From Saprospiraceae bacterium (GTDB taxonomy: Bacteria > Bacteroidota > Bacteroidia > Chitinophagales > Saprospiraceae), in NCBI GenBank assembly GCA_020630955.1, contig JAHDIE010000003.1, forward strand, positions 98,336-162,335: a stretch of DNA of 64,000 nucleotides, read 5' to 3'. Of this stretch, positions 17,482 through 26,814 are shown piece after piece. The notes below the pieces were generated by a model. That model had not been told where the DNA came from and did no database searches. It saw only the letters and a program-made list of their open reading frames with translations. How positions within the stretch are numbered: position 1 is the stretch's first letter; each line of letters starts with the position of its first letter. The position numbers and the translations under genes were made by a program.

Positions 17482-19893
17482 TTAAAAAGGGTAGTTGATC
17501 CCCAATTGAGGTGAACCCCAAAAACTTTGACCTGTTGGACTTTCGTAATAAGTTTCCAATGCAGTACCCTCATTAAGCAGATAGGGGTTCTTCAATCTGT
17601 ATGCTATGTCCAATCTCAAAATGAAATATGTCCAATCAAGACGGATACCCCATCCCCATCCAATTGCTAACTGATCGTAGAAATTTGAGAACTTAGCGTT
17701 TGGTCTTGAAACATCTTCTTCTAATAACCAAATATTACCAGCATCAAGAAATATCGCTGTTTCCAAAATCCAAAATAAATCCGTACGGTATTCTAAGTTT
17801 GTCTCAAATTTCATATCGCCAGTTTGGTAAAATCTTTCTCCAGCTGTCGGATTAATAAGTTTTTCAGAATATCCACCCGGCCCCAATTCTCTGGCCTGCC
17901 ATGCCCGCATAGAATTTTGTCCTCCTACAAAAAATTGTTTGATATAAGGAACTGCTGTGTTGTCTGCATAGGGCTTTGCAATTCCGAAATTTATTCTAGC
18001 TGCAAATGAAGAAGAATCATTGATTCGTTTATTGCATCTCCAATCTAATTGTAGTTTCCCAAATTTGGCAAATTCTAATTCATCAGATATTTTAAATATG
18101 ACATCTTTGGGGCTTAATAAATTGTAGAGAGAGTTAGCTAAATGTACTTCAGCTCCTGACAGTTCAAACCCTCCAAACATAGTCCAAGAAAACCCATTTC
18201 TATTCACTGGTTTTGTATAGCCAACAGCTATTTCTTTGAACAATATTCCACTGAGTAAGGTAGATCGAAAACTATTTCTCAAAAGAGGAGATTTTTGAAG
18301 CGTAAGATCCCAAACACTTCCTATTTCATAACTATAATCCAATAAATTAATCCCAGTTGGATTAAGCGTGATGCTCCAATTGTTTGATGGTTGGTACACA
18401 TAACTAACTCCACCTGTAAAAGAATTTATTTTATACAAGTTAAAGACATCTTGAAAATTCCATCCAACCGTAAAGTTGGTATTGGTGGCTACTTCGTATT
18501 GTTCTTGTTTGGCTGTAGGCGTATCCCCAAGTGCGTAGACAATACCTATCAAACCCATATAGTCGACCTGTCTAGGCACAGTGGTCGTATTTGCCAAACC
18601 AATGTTAAATGCATTTCTTTTCAGAATAGTGTTTTGACCATCAGGTTGAATTTGGAATTCAAACCCTATTTCTCCAATAGATTCATTTTTTTCTGATCCG
18701 CCAAAAGCGTTCCTATTAATCAGGGATCCATCTGCAGAAAATCCAATCAGTCGTTGATCTTTTGTGGTATTTGTGGTACTAAAGAAAGAACCTGTACCCA
18801 TATCGGCTATATATTTGGATTGGTGTGGAGTTAGATAAATGTCATAATTAATGAGGTTATCGTGATATTCATCAAAATTTGGGTCCAATTTTACAAATTT
18901 GTATGAACTTAATTCCGAAAGTTTTTTAATGGTTTGATAGTATTGAGAGCGGTTAAAAGTTCTACCTGATTTGATAAAAATTTGTTGATCAATGGCTCTT
19001 GGTTTAACCACGAAATTTTTTGATAAAGAATAGTAGTTTTTTCCGTTGATTACTTTGGATGGTACAATTGGATAATTGCCATCCAACTGATAATCTGTAA
19101 AGACATTAATTCTTCCTATTTCATATTTGGTAAAAGTTTCAGAGTTTTCTAAAGCATTCAAATCAAAAAGAATATTTATCTTTTTTTGTTGGTCTGAGCT
19201 ATCCCCTTTGATAATGATATTTTTTGATAGGAAATTAGCATAGCCTCTATTTTGAAGCGCTTGAAAAATTCTTTCCTTTTCAGTATCAAATATTCCAGCA
19301 TCTATAGCAGTTCCTTCTTTGACAAAGGCATCTTCTTTTATTTCATCTAGAATGGTTTGAATCTCATAATTATTTGATCGATAATGTACCTCGTCAACTG
19401 TGTATTGACGTCCTAAATCTACATGAAACTTGGACTTGGCTTGCTTGGATCTAATGCTATACTTGCTGGTTACCATAGCATCATAATATCCTTTCTTATT
19501 TTGGAGATACCTTTGCATCTCATATGCACTTAATGCTACTAAAGTGGTATCAAACAATTGATGTTCTTCGGATATGAATCGATCTACAAATTTTTTAAAT
19601 GGTTTTGAGTCTGGCATATCTTGAAATCTGAGATCAAAGTAATCTCGAGAAGTAAAAACAAATTTACCCGGAGTAGGCTGCTTAATAAGTTTACTTAACT
19701 CATATTTTAGATTTCTATGCTGGGCTTTGTCTTCAAATTTGATATCAGTTTCACGAACGAGTGCTTCGTTGTCATCAATAAATTTTGTGCTGCTGCATGC
19801 ACTAATGCTAAGGATGAGACATAGACCAAGGAAGAATTGTATCTTGCTGGCGAAAACTGATAAATTTGATTTTTTAATTTCCAATGATCTCAA
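17482..19893 (-). CDS. tamL: TamL-type lipidated BamA/TamA-family outer-membrane protein
   Basis: 803 residues. N-terminal lipoprotein signal ending ISAC (Cys33), then STKFIDDNEALV, typical of Bacteroidota TamL, the lipidated relative of TamA. POTRA-like repeats fill about residues 40-360 and an outer-membrane beta-barrel the C-terminal half, with GGQNSMRAWQARELGPGGY as the barrel signature and a final aromatic-ending strand. Probable role: assembly of outer-membrane proteins with a TamB homologue, which is not in this window. The start is unusual: no ATG in frame before the signal, only TTG at 19893 or TTG at 19884, which meets the start codon of the divergent methyltransferase. Confidence 0.85.
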   Translation of the reverse strand: MRSLEIKKSNLSVFASKIQFFLGLCLILSISACSSTKFIDDNEALVRETDIKFEDKAQHRNLKYELSKLIKQPTPGKFVFTSRDYFDLRFQDMPDSKPFKKFVDRFISEEHQLFDTTLVALSAYEMQRYLQNKKGYYDAMVTSKYSIRSKQAKSKFHVDLGRQYTVDEVHYRSNNYEIQTILDEIKEDAFVKEGTAIDAGIFDTEKERIFQALQNRGYANFLSKNIIIKGDSSDQQKKINILFDLNALENSETFTKYEIGRINVFTDYQLDGNYPIVPSKVINGKNYYSLSKNFVVKPRAIDQQIFIKSGRTFNRSQYYQTIKKLSELSSYKFVKLDPNFDEYHDNLINYDIYLTPHQSKYIADMGTGSFFSTTNTTKDQRLIGFSADGSLINRNAFGGSEKNESIGEIGFEFQIQPDGQNTILKRNAFNIGLANTTTVPRQVDYMGLIGIVYALGDTPTAKQEQYEVATNTNFTVGWNFQDVFNLYKINSFTGGVSYVYQPSNNWSITLNPTGINLLDYSYEIGSVWDLTLQKSPLLRNSFRSTLLSGILFKEIAVGYTKPVNRNGFSWTMFGGFELSGAEVHLANSLYNLLSPKDVIFKISDELEFAKFGKLQLDWRCNKRINDSSSFAARINFGIAKPYADNTAVPYIKQFFVGGQNSMRAWQARELGPGGYSEKLINPTAGERFYQTGDMKFETNLEYRTDLFWILETAIFLDAGNIWLLEEDVSRPNAKFSNFYDQLAIGWGWGIRLDWTYFILRLDIAYRLKNPYLLNEGTALETYYESPTGQSFWGSPQLGINYPF

Positions 19894-20624
19894 AGTCTTT
19901 AATAAAGTACGTCCAATCTCTCCACCTAAGAAAGAATAGACAAAAATATGATAAATTCATTGCTCAAGGTCCTAAAATAGCAATTGAAATTATCAATTCT
20001 GATTCTCTTGAACTTGAATATATTTTTGCTAATAGAGAATTTATAGTAAGCAATACCAAAGCTCTAGATTCTTATCGTGAAATTCTATTCGAGGTAAATG
20101 AAAAGGAATTAGAAAGAATTTCTACCACTAAAACGCCAAATAGTGTTACAATAGTTGCTAATAAAAGATTAAATAATACAAAAGTTAATTTAAAAAATCA
20201 GTGGATTTTGTTTCTGGATAGAATTCAAGATCCAGGAAATGTAGGCACAATAATTAGAACAGCGGATTGGTTTGGAATCAATCATATAATATTAAGTCCA
20301 GAATGTGCAGATCTTTATAACCCTAAAGTGCTTCAATCTACAATGGGAGCATTCCTTCGCATTAACGTGCTAAATTTAAGTTTTGAAGAAATGATGAATA
20401 TGGATTCATCATTAAAAATTTATGCTGCTGCTTTGAATGGTGCCAATGTCTTTAAACAAAATTTGGAGCCTGGGGTAATAGTGATAGGCAATGAAAGCAA
20501 AGGCATCCAAAATAAAATCTTGGATGCCTCGGATATATTATTAACAATTCCTGCAAAAGGCAAAGCTGAAAGCTTAAATGCAGGAGTAGCTTGCGGAATT
20601 ATTGTTTCAAGTTTGCTACAATAG
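19884..20624 (+). CDS. SpoU/TrmH-family RNA 2'-O-methyltransferase
   Basis: 246 residues. The N-terminal substrate-binding part (KYVQSLHLRKNRQKYDKFIAQ) is typical of TrmH/RlmB relatives. The C-terminal SPOUT knot contains FLDRIQDPGNVGTIIRTADW, VIGNESKGI and IPAKGKAESLNAGVACGII, which bind SAM. It methylates a ribose in rRNA or tRNA; the target cannot be decided. Its start codon touches that of tamL on the other strand and its stop overlaps the TlpA gene by nine bases, so it has almost no intergenic DNA of its own. Confidence 0.92.
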   Translation: MISKSLIKYVQSLHLRKNRQKYDKFIAQGPKIAIEIINSDSLELEYIFANREFIVSNTKALDSYREILFEVNEKELERISTTKTPNSVTIVANKRLNNTKVNLKNQWILFLDRIQDPGNVGTIIRTADWFGINHIILSPECADLYNPKVLQSTMGAFLRINVLNLSFEEMMNMDSSLKIYAAALNGANVFKQNLEPGVIVIGNESKGIQNKILDASDILLTIPAKGKAESLNAGVACGIIVSSLLQ

Positions 20625-21740
20625 TTTTTTTAGCTCGGTTTCTATCGCATGATGTCTAGGGTTAAGTGCAGCTATCTTTCCTTCTCTATCTATTAAGAAA
20701 GTTGTAGGAATACTTCGAACTCCATATGTTTTGCCTGCTTTTGAATCCCATTTAGCTAGATCAGAAACATGATGTTTCCATAACAGATTGTCTTTTTTTA
20801 TGGCATCAATCCATCTTTGCTTAGAGCTTGCTATAGATTTATCAATCTTTGCAGAATCATTATTCAATCTCTTCTTTGTTCTCTGATCTACACCGTCCAA
20901 CGATACACTAAATACGGTAAATCCTTGGTCTTTATATTTTTTATAAGTTTCAACAACGCCAGGATTAGCCTTTCTGCAAGGTCCACACCAACTAGCCCAA
21001 AAATCTACAAGAACAATTTGTCCCTCAAGGTCAGAAAGTTTTCTCATTTTTCCATTAGGGTCTGGAAGTGCAATTTCTGGTGCATCATCTCCTACATTAA
21101 CATTGTATGTTTTCTTACTAGATTGAGCCTGTTGCTTCGCTGTGGTTTCTAGATTTTGCACCATCGCTTCGTAATCCTTTACACATTGTACACCTGGATA
21201 TTTTTCTGCTAGACGCTCACAGATGTTTTTTTGGAGTGGTAAAGTCTGAGTATTTTGTGAAAACAAAGAATTTGCAAGTGCCATTGATACAAGCGGATCT
21301 AATTGATCCAAAACATTATTAAAATCGTTTTGAGCAATTTTTTGTTCAACCAGATCTTTCATTGTAGATCTGTAAGATTCTGCTAACGGAGCACCTTCAA
21401 TTACATAATCATACTTCTGTAAATTTTGTAAATCTCCTCCAATATTGATGCTTTTCTCTGTACCATCCAATACTAAATCAACACTTTTAACACCCATTCT
21501 AACTCTATATATACCAGGAGTTATGCCTTCAGGAAAATGGAATTTAAAATTTCCTTTATTGCCAATGTCTGTTTTTTCTAAGGATGTAATGGAATTATTA
21601 AAGTCCTTTTTATCAAAGTAAATACTAACATCTGAGGCATTGTCAATGTTTCCTTTTACAGTAAGTCCTTTTTGGGAATTACAGGCAGCAAAAAATAATG
21701 TTGCTACTAATACGTATCCTATTAAATATCTAAGTTTCAT
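20616..21740 (-). CDS. TlpA-family thioredoxin-like lipoprotein (DUF4369-type N-terminus)
   Basis: 374 residues from the ATG at 21740; a frame reaches 21815 but would place 25 odd residues before the signal. Lipobox FFAAC (Cys20). Residues 25-115 resemble DUF4369 (GNIDNASDVSIYF, YDYVIEGAPLAESYR). A helical middle follows. The C-terminal thioredoxin fold has active site WCGPC (Cys252/255), with DFWASWCGPC and GVRSIPTTFLID. Likely a periplasm-facing thiol-disulfide reductase of the outer or inner membrane, as is common in Bacteroidota. Confidence 0.92.
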   Translation of the reverse strand: MKLRYLIGYVLVATLFFAACNSQKGLTVKGNIDNASDVSIYFDKKDFNNSITSLEKTDIGNKGNFKFHFPEGITPGIYRVRMGVKSVDLVLDGTEKSINIGGDLQNLQKYDYVIEGAPLAESYRSTMKDLVEQKIAQNDFNNVLDQLDPLVSMALANSLFSQNTQTLPLQKNICERLAEKYPGVQCVKDYEAMVQNLETTAKQQAQSSKKTYNVNVGDDAPEIALPDPNGKMRKLSDLEGQIVLVDFWASWCGPCRKANPGVVETYKKYKDQGFTVFSVSLDGVDQRTKKRLNNDSAKIDKSIASSKQRWIDAIKKDNLLWKHHVSDLAKWDSKAGKTYGVRSIPTTFLIDREGKIAALNPRHHAIETELKKLL

Positions 21741-22050
21741 AATTATAGTATTTGTCTGCAGTATTCTTTCGATTAACTCATCTATGGAAGCATTTGTTTT
21801 GACCATTTGGTACAAATTTTAGGAAATGCCTTAAATCCATGGTGTTTTATAGTAAACCAGAGGTTTATATATAATCATTATTTACATACAAATATAATAT
21901 TTAACTCTAAAGTTATTGTTCTTCTTTACGTGAAATTCATCATGTAAATTTTTATTTTAGTAAGAAACACTCAGAAAAAAAACTTCTTGTCCAAAGAACA
22001 AGAAGTTTTTTAAAAAACAGCTCGAAACGGCTTGTATTTAATATCAGGAT
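21741..22050. other. 310-base intergenic stretch upstream of tlpA-like gene
   Basis: Very AT-rich. It holds the sucC terminator (21977-22011) and a TATATTTG-like -7 box on the minus strand at 21889-21896 with no matching -33. No ORF of note. Confidence 0.5.
21977..22011. terminator. Bidirectional terminator after sucC
   Basis: Perfect 14-base stem: A-tract plus CTTCTTGT at 21977-21990 pairs with ACAAGAAG plus T-tract at 21998-22011, with a 7-base loop. It lies 40 bases past the sucC stop and can work on both strands. Confidence 0.9.
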
Positions 22051-23253
22051 TTATGCAAGAACTTCCGATACCAAATCGGCAGCATCTTGTAATAGTATAG
22101 CTGATTTAACACTTAATCCACTTTCGTCAATGATTTTCTTTGCTATATCCGCATTGGTTCCTTGTAATCTTACAATGATAGGCACTTCTATATTTCCCAT
22201 ATTTTTAAATGCCTCGACAACACCATTGGCCACTCTGTCACACCTAACTATGCCACCAAAAATATTGATCAAAATCGCTTTTACATTCGGATCTCTAAGA
22301 ATAATTCTAAAAGCATTCTCAACTCTTTCTGCATCAGCTGTACCACCGACATCTAAAAAGTTAGCAGGTGATCCGCCTGAAAGTTTGATAATATCCATTG
22401 TCGCCATGGCTAGACCTGCACCATTGACCATACATCCAACATTTCCATCTAACTTCACATAGTTTAGTCCAAACTCTCCAGCTTCAACCTCAGCTGGATC
22501 TTCTTCATCCTTGTCCCTCATCGCTGCAAGGTCGGGATGTCTAAATAACGAATTATCATCAAGCGAAACCTTTGTATCAACTGCTAATATTCTGTCGTCA
22601 CCAGTTTTTAATGCTGGATTAATTTCAAATAAAGATGCATCTGAGCCAATAAAAGCATTGTAAAGATTATTAATAAACTTTGTCATGTTTTTAAACGCAG
22701 TTCCACTTAATCCTAGATTGAATGCAATCTTTCTCATCTGGAATCCTTGGAAGCCAACAGCTGGATCGATATGTTCTTTGTGGACTAAGTGAGGAGTTTC
22801 TTCAGCAACTTTTTCAATATCCATTCCTCCCTCAGTAGAGTAGATGATTACATTCCTTTTCTTTGCTCTGTCCATCATTACAGAGATGTAGAATTCTTTG
22901 CATGCATCAAAATCTGGGGCATATACATCTTCTGCAATTAAAACTTTTCTAACCAGCTTTCCAGGACCTTCCATGCCTCCAGGTGTCTGTGGTGTTTTCA
23001 ACATCATTCCTAAGATGTTTGTTGCTTGCTCCTTTAGATCTTCTGCATTTTTACAAACCTTAACACCTCCTCCTTTACCTCTTCCTCCAGCATGTATTTG
23101 TGCTTTGATTACACACCAATCAGTTCCTGTTTCTTCCTGAAGCTGGGTATATGCAGTCAATGCTTCTTCGACAGAAGTTGCTATTTTGCCACGTTGAATT
23201 GGCACACCATAGCCTGCCAACATTTCTTTACCTTGATACTCGTGTAAATTCAT
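22051..23253 (-). CDS. sucC: Succinate-CoA ligase (ADP-forming) beta subunit
   Basis: 400 residues. ATP-grasp start MNLHEYQGKEMLAGYGVPIQ, glycine loop AGGRGKGGGVK, and the C-terminal GGIVRCDRVANGV and VPIIVRLQGTNAD motifs are standard. It makes succinate plus ATP from succinyl-CoA in the TCA cycle, with the alpha subunit SucD encoded elsewhere. It begins three bases after the stop of the secreted protease gene, an unusual partner, and is followed by a strong terminator. Confidence 0.97.
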   Translation of the reverse strand: MNLHEYQGKEMLAGYGVPIQRGKIATSVEEALTAYTQLQEETGTDWCVIKAQIHAGGRGKGGGVKVCKNAEDLKEQATNILGMMLKTPQTPGGMEGPGKLVRKVLIAEDVYAPDFDACKEFYISVMMDRAKKRNVIIYSTEGGMDIEKVAEETPHLVHKEHIDPAVGFQGFQMRKIAFNLGLSGTAFKNMTKFINNLYNAFIGSDASLFEINPALKTGDDRILAVDTKVSLDDNSLFRHPDLAAMRDKDEEDPAEVEAGEFGLNYVKLDGNVGCMVNGAGLAMATMDIIKLSGGSPANFLDVGGTADAERVENAFRIILRDPNVKAILINIFGGIVRCDRVANGVVEAFKNMGNIEVPIIVRLQGTNADIAKKIIDESGLSVKSAILLQDAADLVSEVLA

Positions 23254-23256
23254 TTA

Positions 23257-24804
23257 TTATTTTATTACTATTTGTTTTGAAAATATACCAGAACTAGATT
23301 CAACGTGAAGGAGATATAATCCTGAAGGAATATTTCCAGTATTGATCTCTAATTGGTTGGTGTTAGTATTTATCTTTTTATTTTTTTCTTGATAGACTTC
23401 CCGTCCATCCAAACTTACAATGGTAAAGTCTGCATCGAAAGCTTCTGCACTATTAATTCTTATCTGAAGAGATTCGCCTTCATTGATTGGGTTAGGGTAG
23501 ACTTGAATTTCTGCAATTTCATTGAGGTTTTCTACACTAGAAAACACATCACCTGTCAATAATACTTTTGGACTAGTTCTTACACATGTTGATGTTTCAT
23601 TGTAAGGCGCAACGACCCAAAAATAAGTTTCATTTGGTAGTAAGTCGTCAACAAAAAGCTTTGGTTCACTGGTGACATAACTATGATTGGTAGTACTACT
23701 ACTGATCTCGACAACATAAGATTCTGCATTGGGTACAGCCGTCCATTCAAAATTTATTGAGTTATAAGTTGACGCCATGCTACCAGGAGCAACTATGGTT
23801 GGAGTTTCGGTTATTTCATTTAGATTTGGAATGTATGAGCTTCTGAGAAAATCTCTAGCTGGAGAATTGAAATCAGCCATCATTAAATCCAATTGACCTT
23901 CTGAAAAATGCTTCCCATTACAAGAATAATAACTCATGATATTACGAGTATCTGGGAGGACTACAGCTCCATCTGAATCCATAATATCTCTGATTATAGT
24001 ACATCCTGAAGAAATGTTGTTGGATGGATCATTGTCAGTGTCAGGAATAGAAAAAGGGAAGTTGTAATCTGCAGGTGTATCACAAAGCATATCTCCTGCA
24101 GTTTCACAATTTCCTGCTGTTCTACTAACCAATTCTACGGCCGATCCTCCGACGCTACTTATCGTTAATGGGTTACCTTGAACTTGGGGATTATATTGAA
24201 CACCTTCCCAACCGTAGAAGGTGTGATCTAGACTTAAATAATGTCCTAATTCATGCTCTAGTGTTTCTGTCGAATCAATGACCTCTTTTTTTCTTAACAC
24301 AATATAGTCTCGCTCTTGATTGCCAAATGGAGGAGCATAGAATCCTAATGTTGTCCCATCACCGGGTATATTGCCAGTACTTGCATTTTCAGTAATAAAA
24401 ATATCCACTGCGTTTCCACTTTTTTCTGCTACCATAGGAGCCTCATTGGTAATTGGATCTAATAAAATTCCAGTGTTGTCAATGCTGCCAAATCCTTGAG
24501 AAATGTATGGGATAATGTCATACTTGCCATATTCTCTTTTAAGACGACACATCATGTCTAGAATTGAAGTAATATTCACTTTTTCACTTCCATCAGTTTT
24601 TCCAACTCTATGAAATTTTATAGGTAAATATATAGTCTCTTGGCTTCGACCATTTTCAACGATATACTTCTTATTGGTCTTGATTCGCTCTCTAAACTCT
24701 TCGTTTGAAACTGTTCCGCACTTTCCTCTAGGATGGTGCTGTTGAGCAGTAGCAAGCCCAAAAAACATAACCATCAAAAAGATGGAAATTATCGATTTTT
24801 TCAT
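23257..24804 (-). CDS. Secreted M43-type zinc metalloprotease with T9SS sorting domain
   Basis: 515 residues from the ATG at 24804 (a TTG precedes it). Signal peptide, then a metzincin domain with zinc motif HELGHYLSLDH near residue 185, in an M43/pappalysin-like context (GNCETAGDMLCDTPADYN, NIMSYYSC Met-turn). A fibronectin type III-like domain covers about 345-425. The C-terminal 80 residues form a T9SS type A sorting domain (VYPNPINEGE, SLDGREVYQ, PSGLYLLHVES, KQIVIK). It is exported across the outer membrane and is released or anchored there. It lies between tilS and sucC on one strand. Confidence 0.92.
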   Translation of the reverse strand: MKKSIISIFLMVMFFGLATAQQHHPRGKCGTVSNEEFRERIKTNKKYIVENGRSQETIYLPIKFHRVGKTDGSEKVNITSILDMMCRLKREYGKYDIIPYISQGFGSIDNTGILLDPITNEAPMVAEKSGNAVDIFITENASTGNIPGDGTTLGFYAPPFGNQERDYIVLRKKEVIDSTETLEHELGHYLSLDHTFYGWEGVQYNPQVQGNPLTISSVGGSAVELVSRTAGNCETAGDMLCDTPADYNFPFSIPDTDNDPSNNISSGCTIIRDIMDSDGAVVLPDTRNIMSYYSCNGKHFSEGQLDLMMADFNSPARDFLRSSYIPNLNEITETPTIVAPGSMASTYNSINFEWTAVPNAESYVVEISSSTTNHSYVTSEPKLFVDDLLPNETYFWVVAPYNETSTCVRTSPKVLLTGDVFSSVENLNEIAEIQVYPNPINEGESLQIRINSAEAFDADFTIVSLDGREVYQEKNKKINTNTNQLEINTGNIPSGLYLLHVESSSGIFSKQIVIK

Positions 24805-24857
24805 CAAATAAAATTTTCAACAAATGTATATTAATCTTTATAAGTTTTGAATAATAT

Positions 24858-26171
24858 CTACCTGCTTTTGTCTTTTAAGTCTATTATAAGTGCAGTTTTT
24901 GTGTATTTGTCCAACTTTAAGCCATAATCTATCTCCATACCTGGTATAATTATCTGATGGTGATGATCAATAAGTATATATTCCTTTGCTCTAAATTTGC
25001 TTGGAATTTTAAGTTTTTGTAGGAATTTACCTATCTCCGTTGTTTTCCCTTTTAGCCCAAAAGCTTTAAATTTTTCATTGTTTTGAGCTAACCTTAGGTG
25101 GAGAGGAAATTCAATCTTATCAAAATCAACGATTAGGCTTGAGCTTTTTTTGTGAGCACTCTGGTAAGCTTCCCTTGACAATGAAAGAATTCTATGGTCG
25201 AATGGAAGCTCATTTTCTGAAATTACGTTAAGATTTTTTTGAATTTGATCCTTTTTGCCAACAAACAGATGTGAGTGCGTTTTTTGCGCAATAAAAAGAT
25301 CGCTTTCTATGTAAGATGATGGATTCTTACTTGCTAACAAATCACGAACCTGAGTATGTAACAGCCCGTATTCTTTGTTTAGGAATTTCTCTAAAATATA
25401 ATTTCCATTTTGCTCAGATAAAATTCCTAAATCAAAGTTACTGTAATGATAATTTGCAATATTGTTGGATTGTTCTTTTTTGAAATTTTTGACTTTCTCA
25501 AGGATAAAATCATATAATACAGATTTTTCTTTCTTCTGCCTTTCGGCAAATTTGTTAATCCTGTTTTTAAAATTGGGAAATCTATCTGACAATTTTGGAA
25601 TGATTACATTTCTAAGAAAATTACGATCATAAACATTTGACAAATTACTTTTATCTTCTCGAAATTGGATGTCATTTGCGGAAGCATAGTCAATAATAGA
25701 CTGTTTTGCGAAATCAAGCATTGGTCTTAAAATGAAATTACGTATCGAGTCTATGCGTTGGATAGAATATCCTTTAAATATACTTAGCAATATGGTCTCC
25801 AACTGATCTTCTGAGTGATGAGCCAAAGCGACATAATCGTAGTTGTTTTCTTTTTTGATTTTCGCAAAGAAATCAAATCGTATATATCGAGCCCACTCCT
25901 GCATATTTTGATTTTCATTTTTAATTGCGAGATGTTTAAAAAATTCAATGTTATGGATAGCGCAGTAATTTTGGACCAATCGAGCGTCTTGGTTTGAGTC
26001 TTCTCCTCTCAATTGGTAATTGATATGTGCAACACCAATATTAAAACCTAAATTTTTAAATAGATCCAACATAACCATTGAATCAATACCACCGCTCACC
26101 CCGCATAAAACCTTTTGGGACTTTTCTATGTTATTATGTTTAATCCATCCGGAAAAATGCTGCTCTAACAT
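24858..26171 (-). CDS. tilS: tRNA(Ile)-lysidine synthetase
   Basis: 437 residues. PP-loop ATP-pyrophosphatase motif SGGIDS (26-31), followed by NIGVAHINYQLRGEDSNQDA and ALAHHSEDQLETILL, then the C-terminal TilS domain with FKAFGLKGKTTEIGKFLQKL. It converts the wobble cytidine of tRNA-Ile(CAU) to lysidine so that AUA is read as Ile; it is normally essential. First gene of a minus-strand run tilS, M43 protease, sucC. A TATTTTTC box, close to the -7 consensus, ends a few bases before the ATG. Confidence 0.95.
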   Translation of the reverse strand: MLEQHFSGWIKHNNIEKSQKVLCGVSGGIDSMVMLDLFKNLGFNIGVAHINYQLRGEDSNQDARLVQNYCAIHNIEFFKHLAIKNENQNMQEWARYIRFDFFAKIKKENNYDYVALAHHSEDQLETILLSIFKGYSIQRIDSIRNFILRPMLDFAKQSIIDYASANDIQFREDKSNLSNVYDRNFLRNVIIPKLSDRFPNFKNRINKFAERQKKEKSVLYDFILEKVKNFKKEQSNNIANYHYSNFDLGILSEQNGNYILEKFLNKEYGLLHTQVRDLLASKNPSSYIESDLFIAQKTHSHLFVGKKDQIQKNLNVISENELPFDHRILSLSREAYQSAHKKSSSLIVDFDKIEFPLHLRLAQNNEKFKAFGLKGKTTEIGKFLQKLKIPSKFRAKEYILIDHHHQIIIPGMEIDYGLKLDKYTKTALIIDLKDKSR

Positions 26172-26222
26172 CGAAAAATATTATATATTTAAACTGTTTA
26201 TATTCTTATTGTAAATAATCCC

Positions 26223-26765
26223 ATGAAAATAAGCAACTATATTACATTAGTAACATGCACAGTATTACTTTCTTGCTGTGGATCAAATGTTAATTCTTCT
26301 AAGCATACAAATTCTAACAATATTGCGGAGGCAAGTCCTGTAAATATTGATAAACCAGCAAATCCTAAGATGCGATCTCAGGCTTTAAGCATCCTTGCTC
26401 ATCGAATTAAAAATTATCCAGAAACCTATGCGGTTGTCGAAGCTGGTGTTTTAACTTATGAATTTGTGCATGATGGCCGCAAAATTTCTAAAAAAGGAGA
26501 ATATGAAGGATCTTGGATCGATTATAAGGACGATTTTACTTATGATTACGGTAACTATGATGAGATTGATGGTTCTGGACGATATCATTTTAGGTCAGAT
26601 ATAAACCAACTTGTTATGATTGATAATAATAAAAATCAGAATCCTCAGGAATGGGATGTAAAGATTGCTGGCGATGTATTAATCCTTGTTGGGACAAGTA
26701 CTTATGGCAACAATGCCTATCAAATGAAATTACAAAGAAAAAACACGAAGCCACAAAAAAAATAA
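26223..26765 (+). CDS. Small lipoprotein of unknown function
   Basis: 180 residues. Lipoprotein leader ending VLLSCC (Cys18 or Cys19), an Asn/Ser-rich linker to about residue 45, then a small domain with KISKKGEYEGSWIDYKDDF and YDYGNYDEIDGSGRYHF. The second half is predicted all-beta. No family recognised. Divergent from tilS (51-base gap) and convergent with mltG. Confidence 0.75.
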   Translation: MKISNYITLVTCTVLLSCCGSNVNSSKHTNSNNIAEASPVNIDKPANPKMRSQALSILAHRIKNYPETYAVVEAGVLTYEFVHDGRKISKKGEYEGSWIDYKDDFTYDYGNYDEIDGSGRYHFRSDINQLVMIDNNKNQNPQEWDVKIAGDVLILVGTSTYGNNAYQMKLQRKNTKPQKK

Positions 26766-26814
26766 GCTTCCTAAATCCGTCAAATTACTCAAATCAAAAT
26801 TACAAGGCAGTTTA

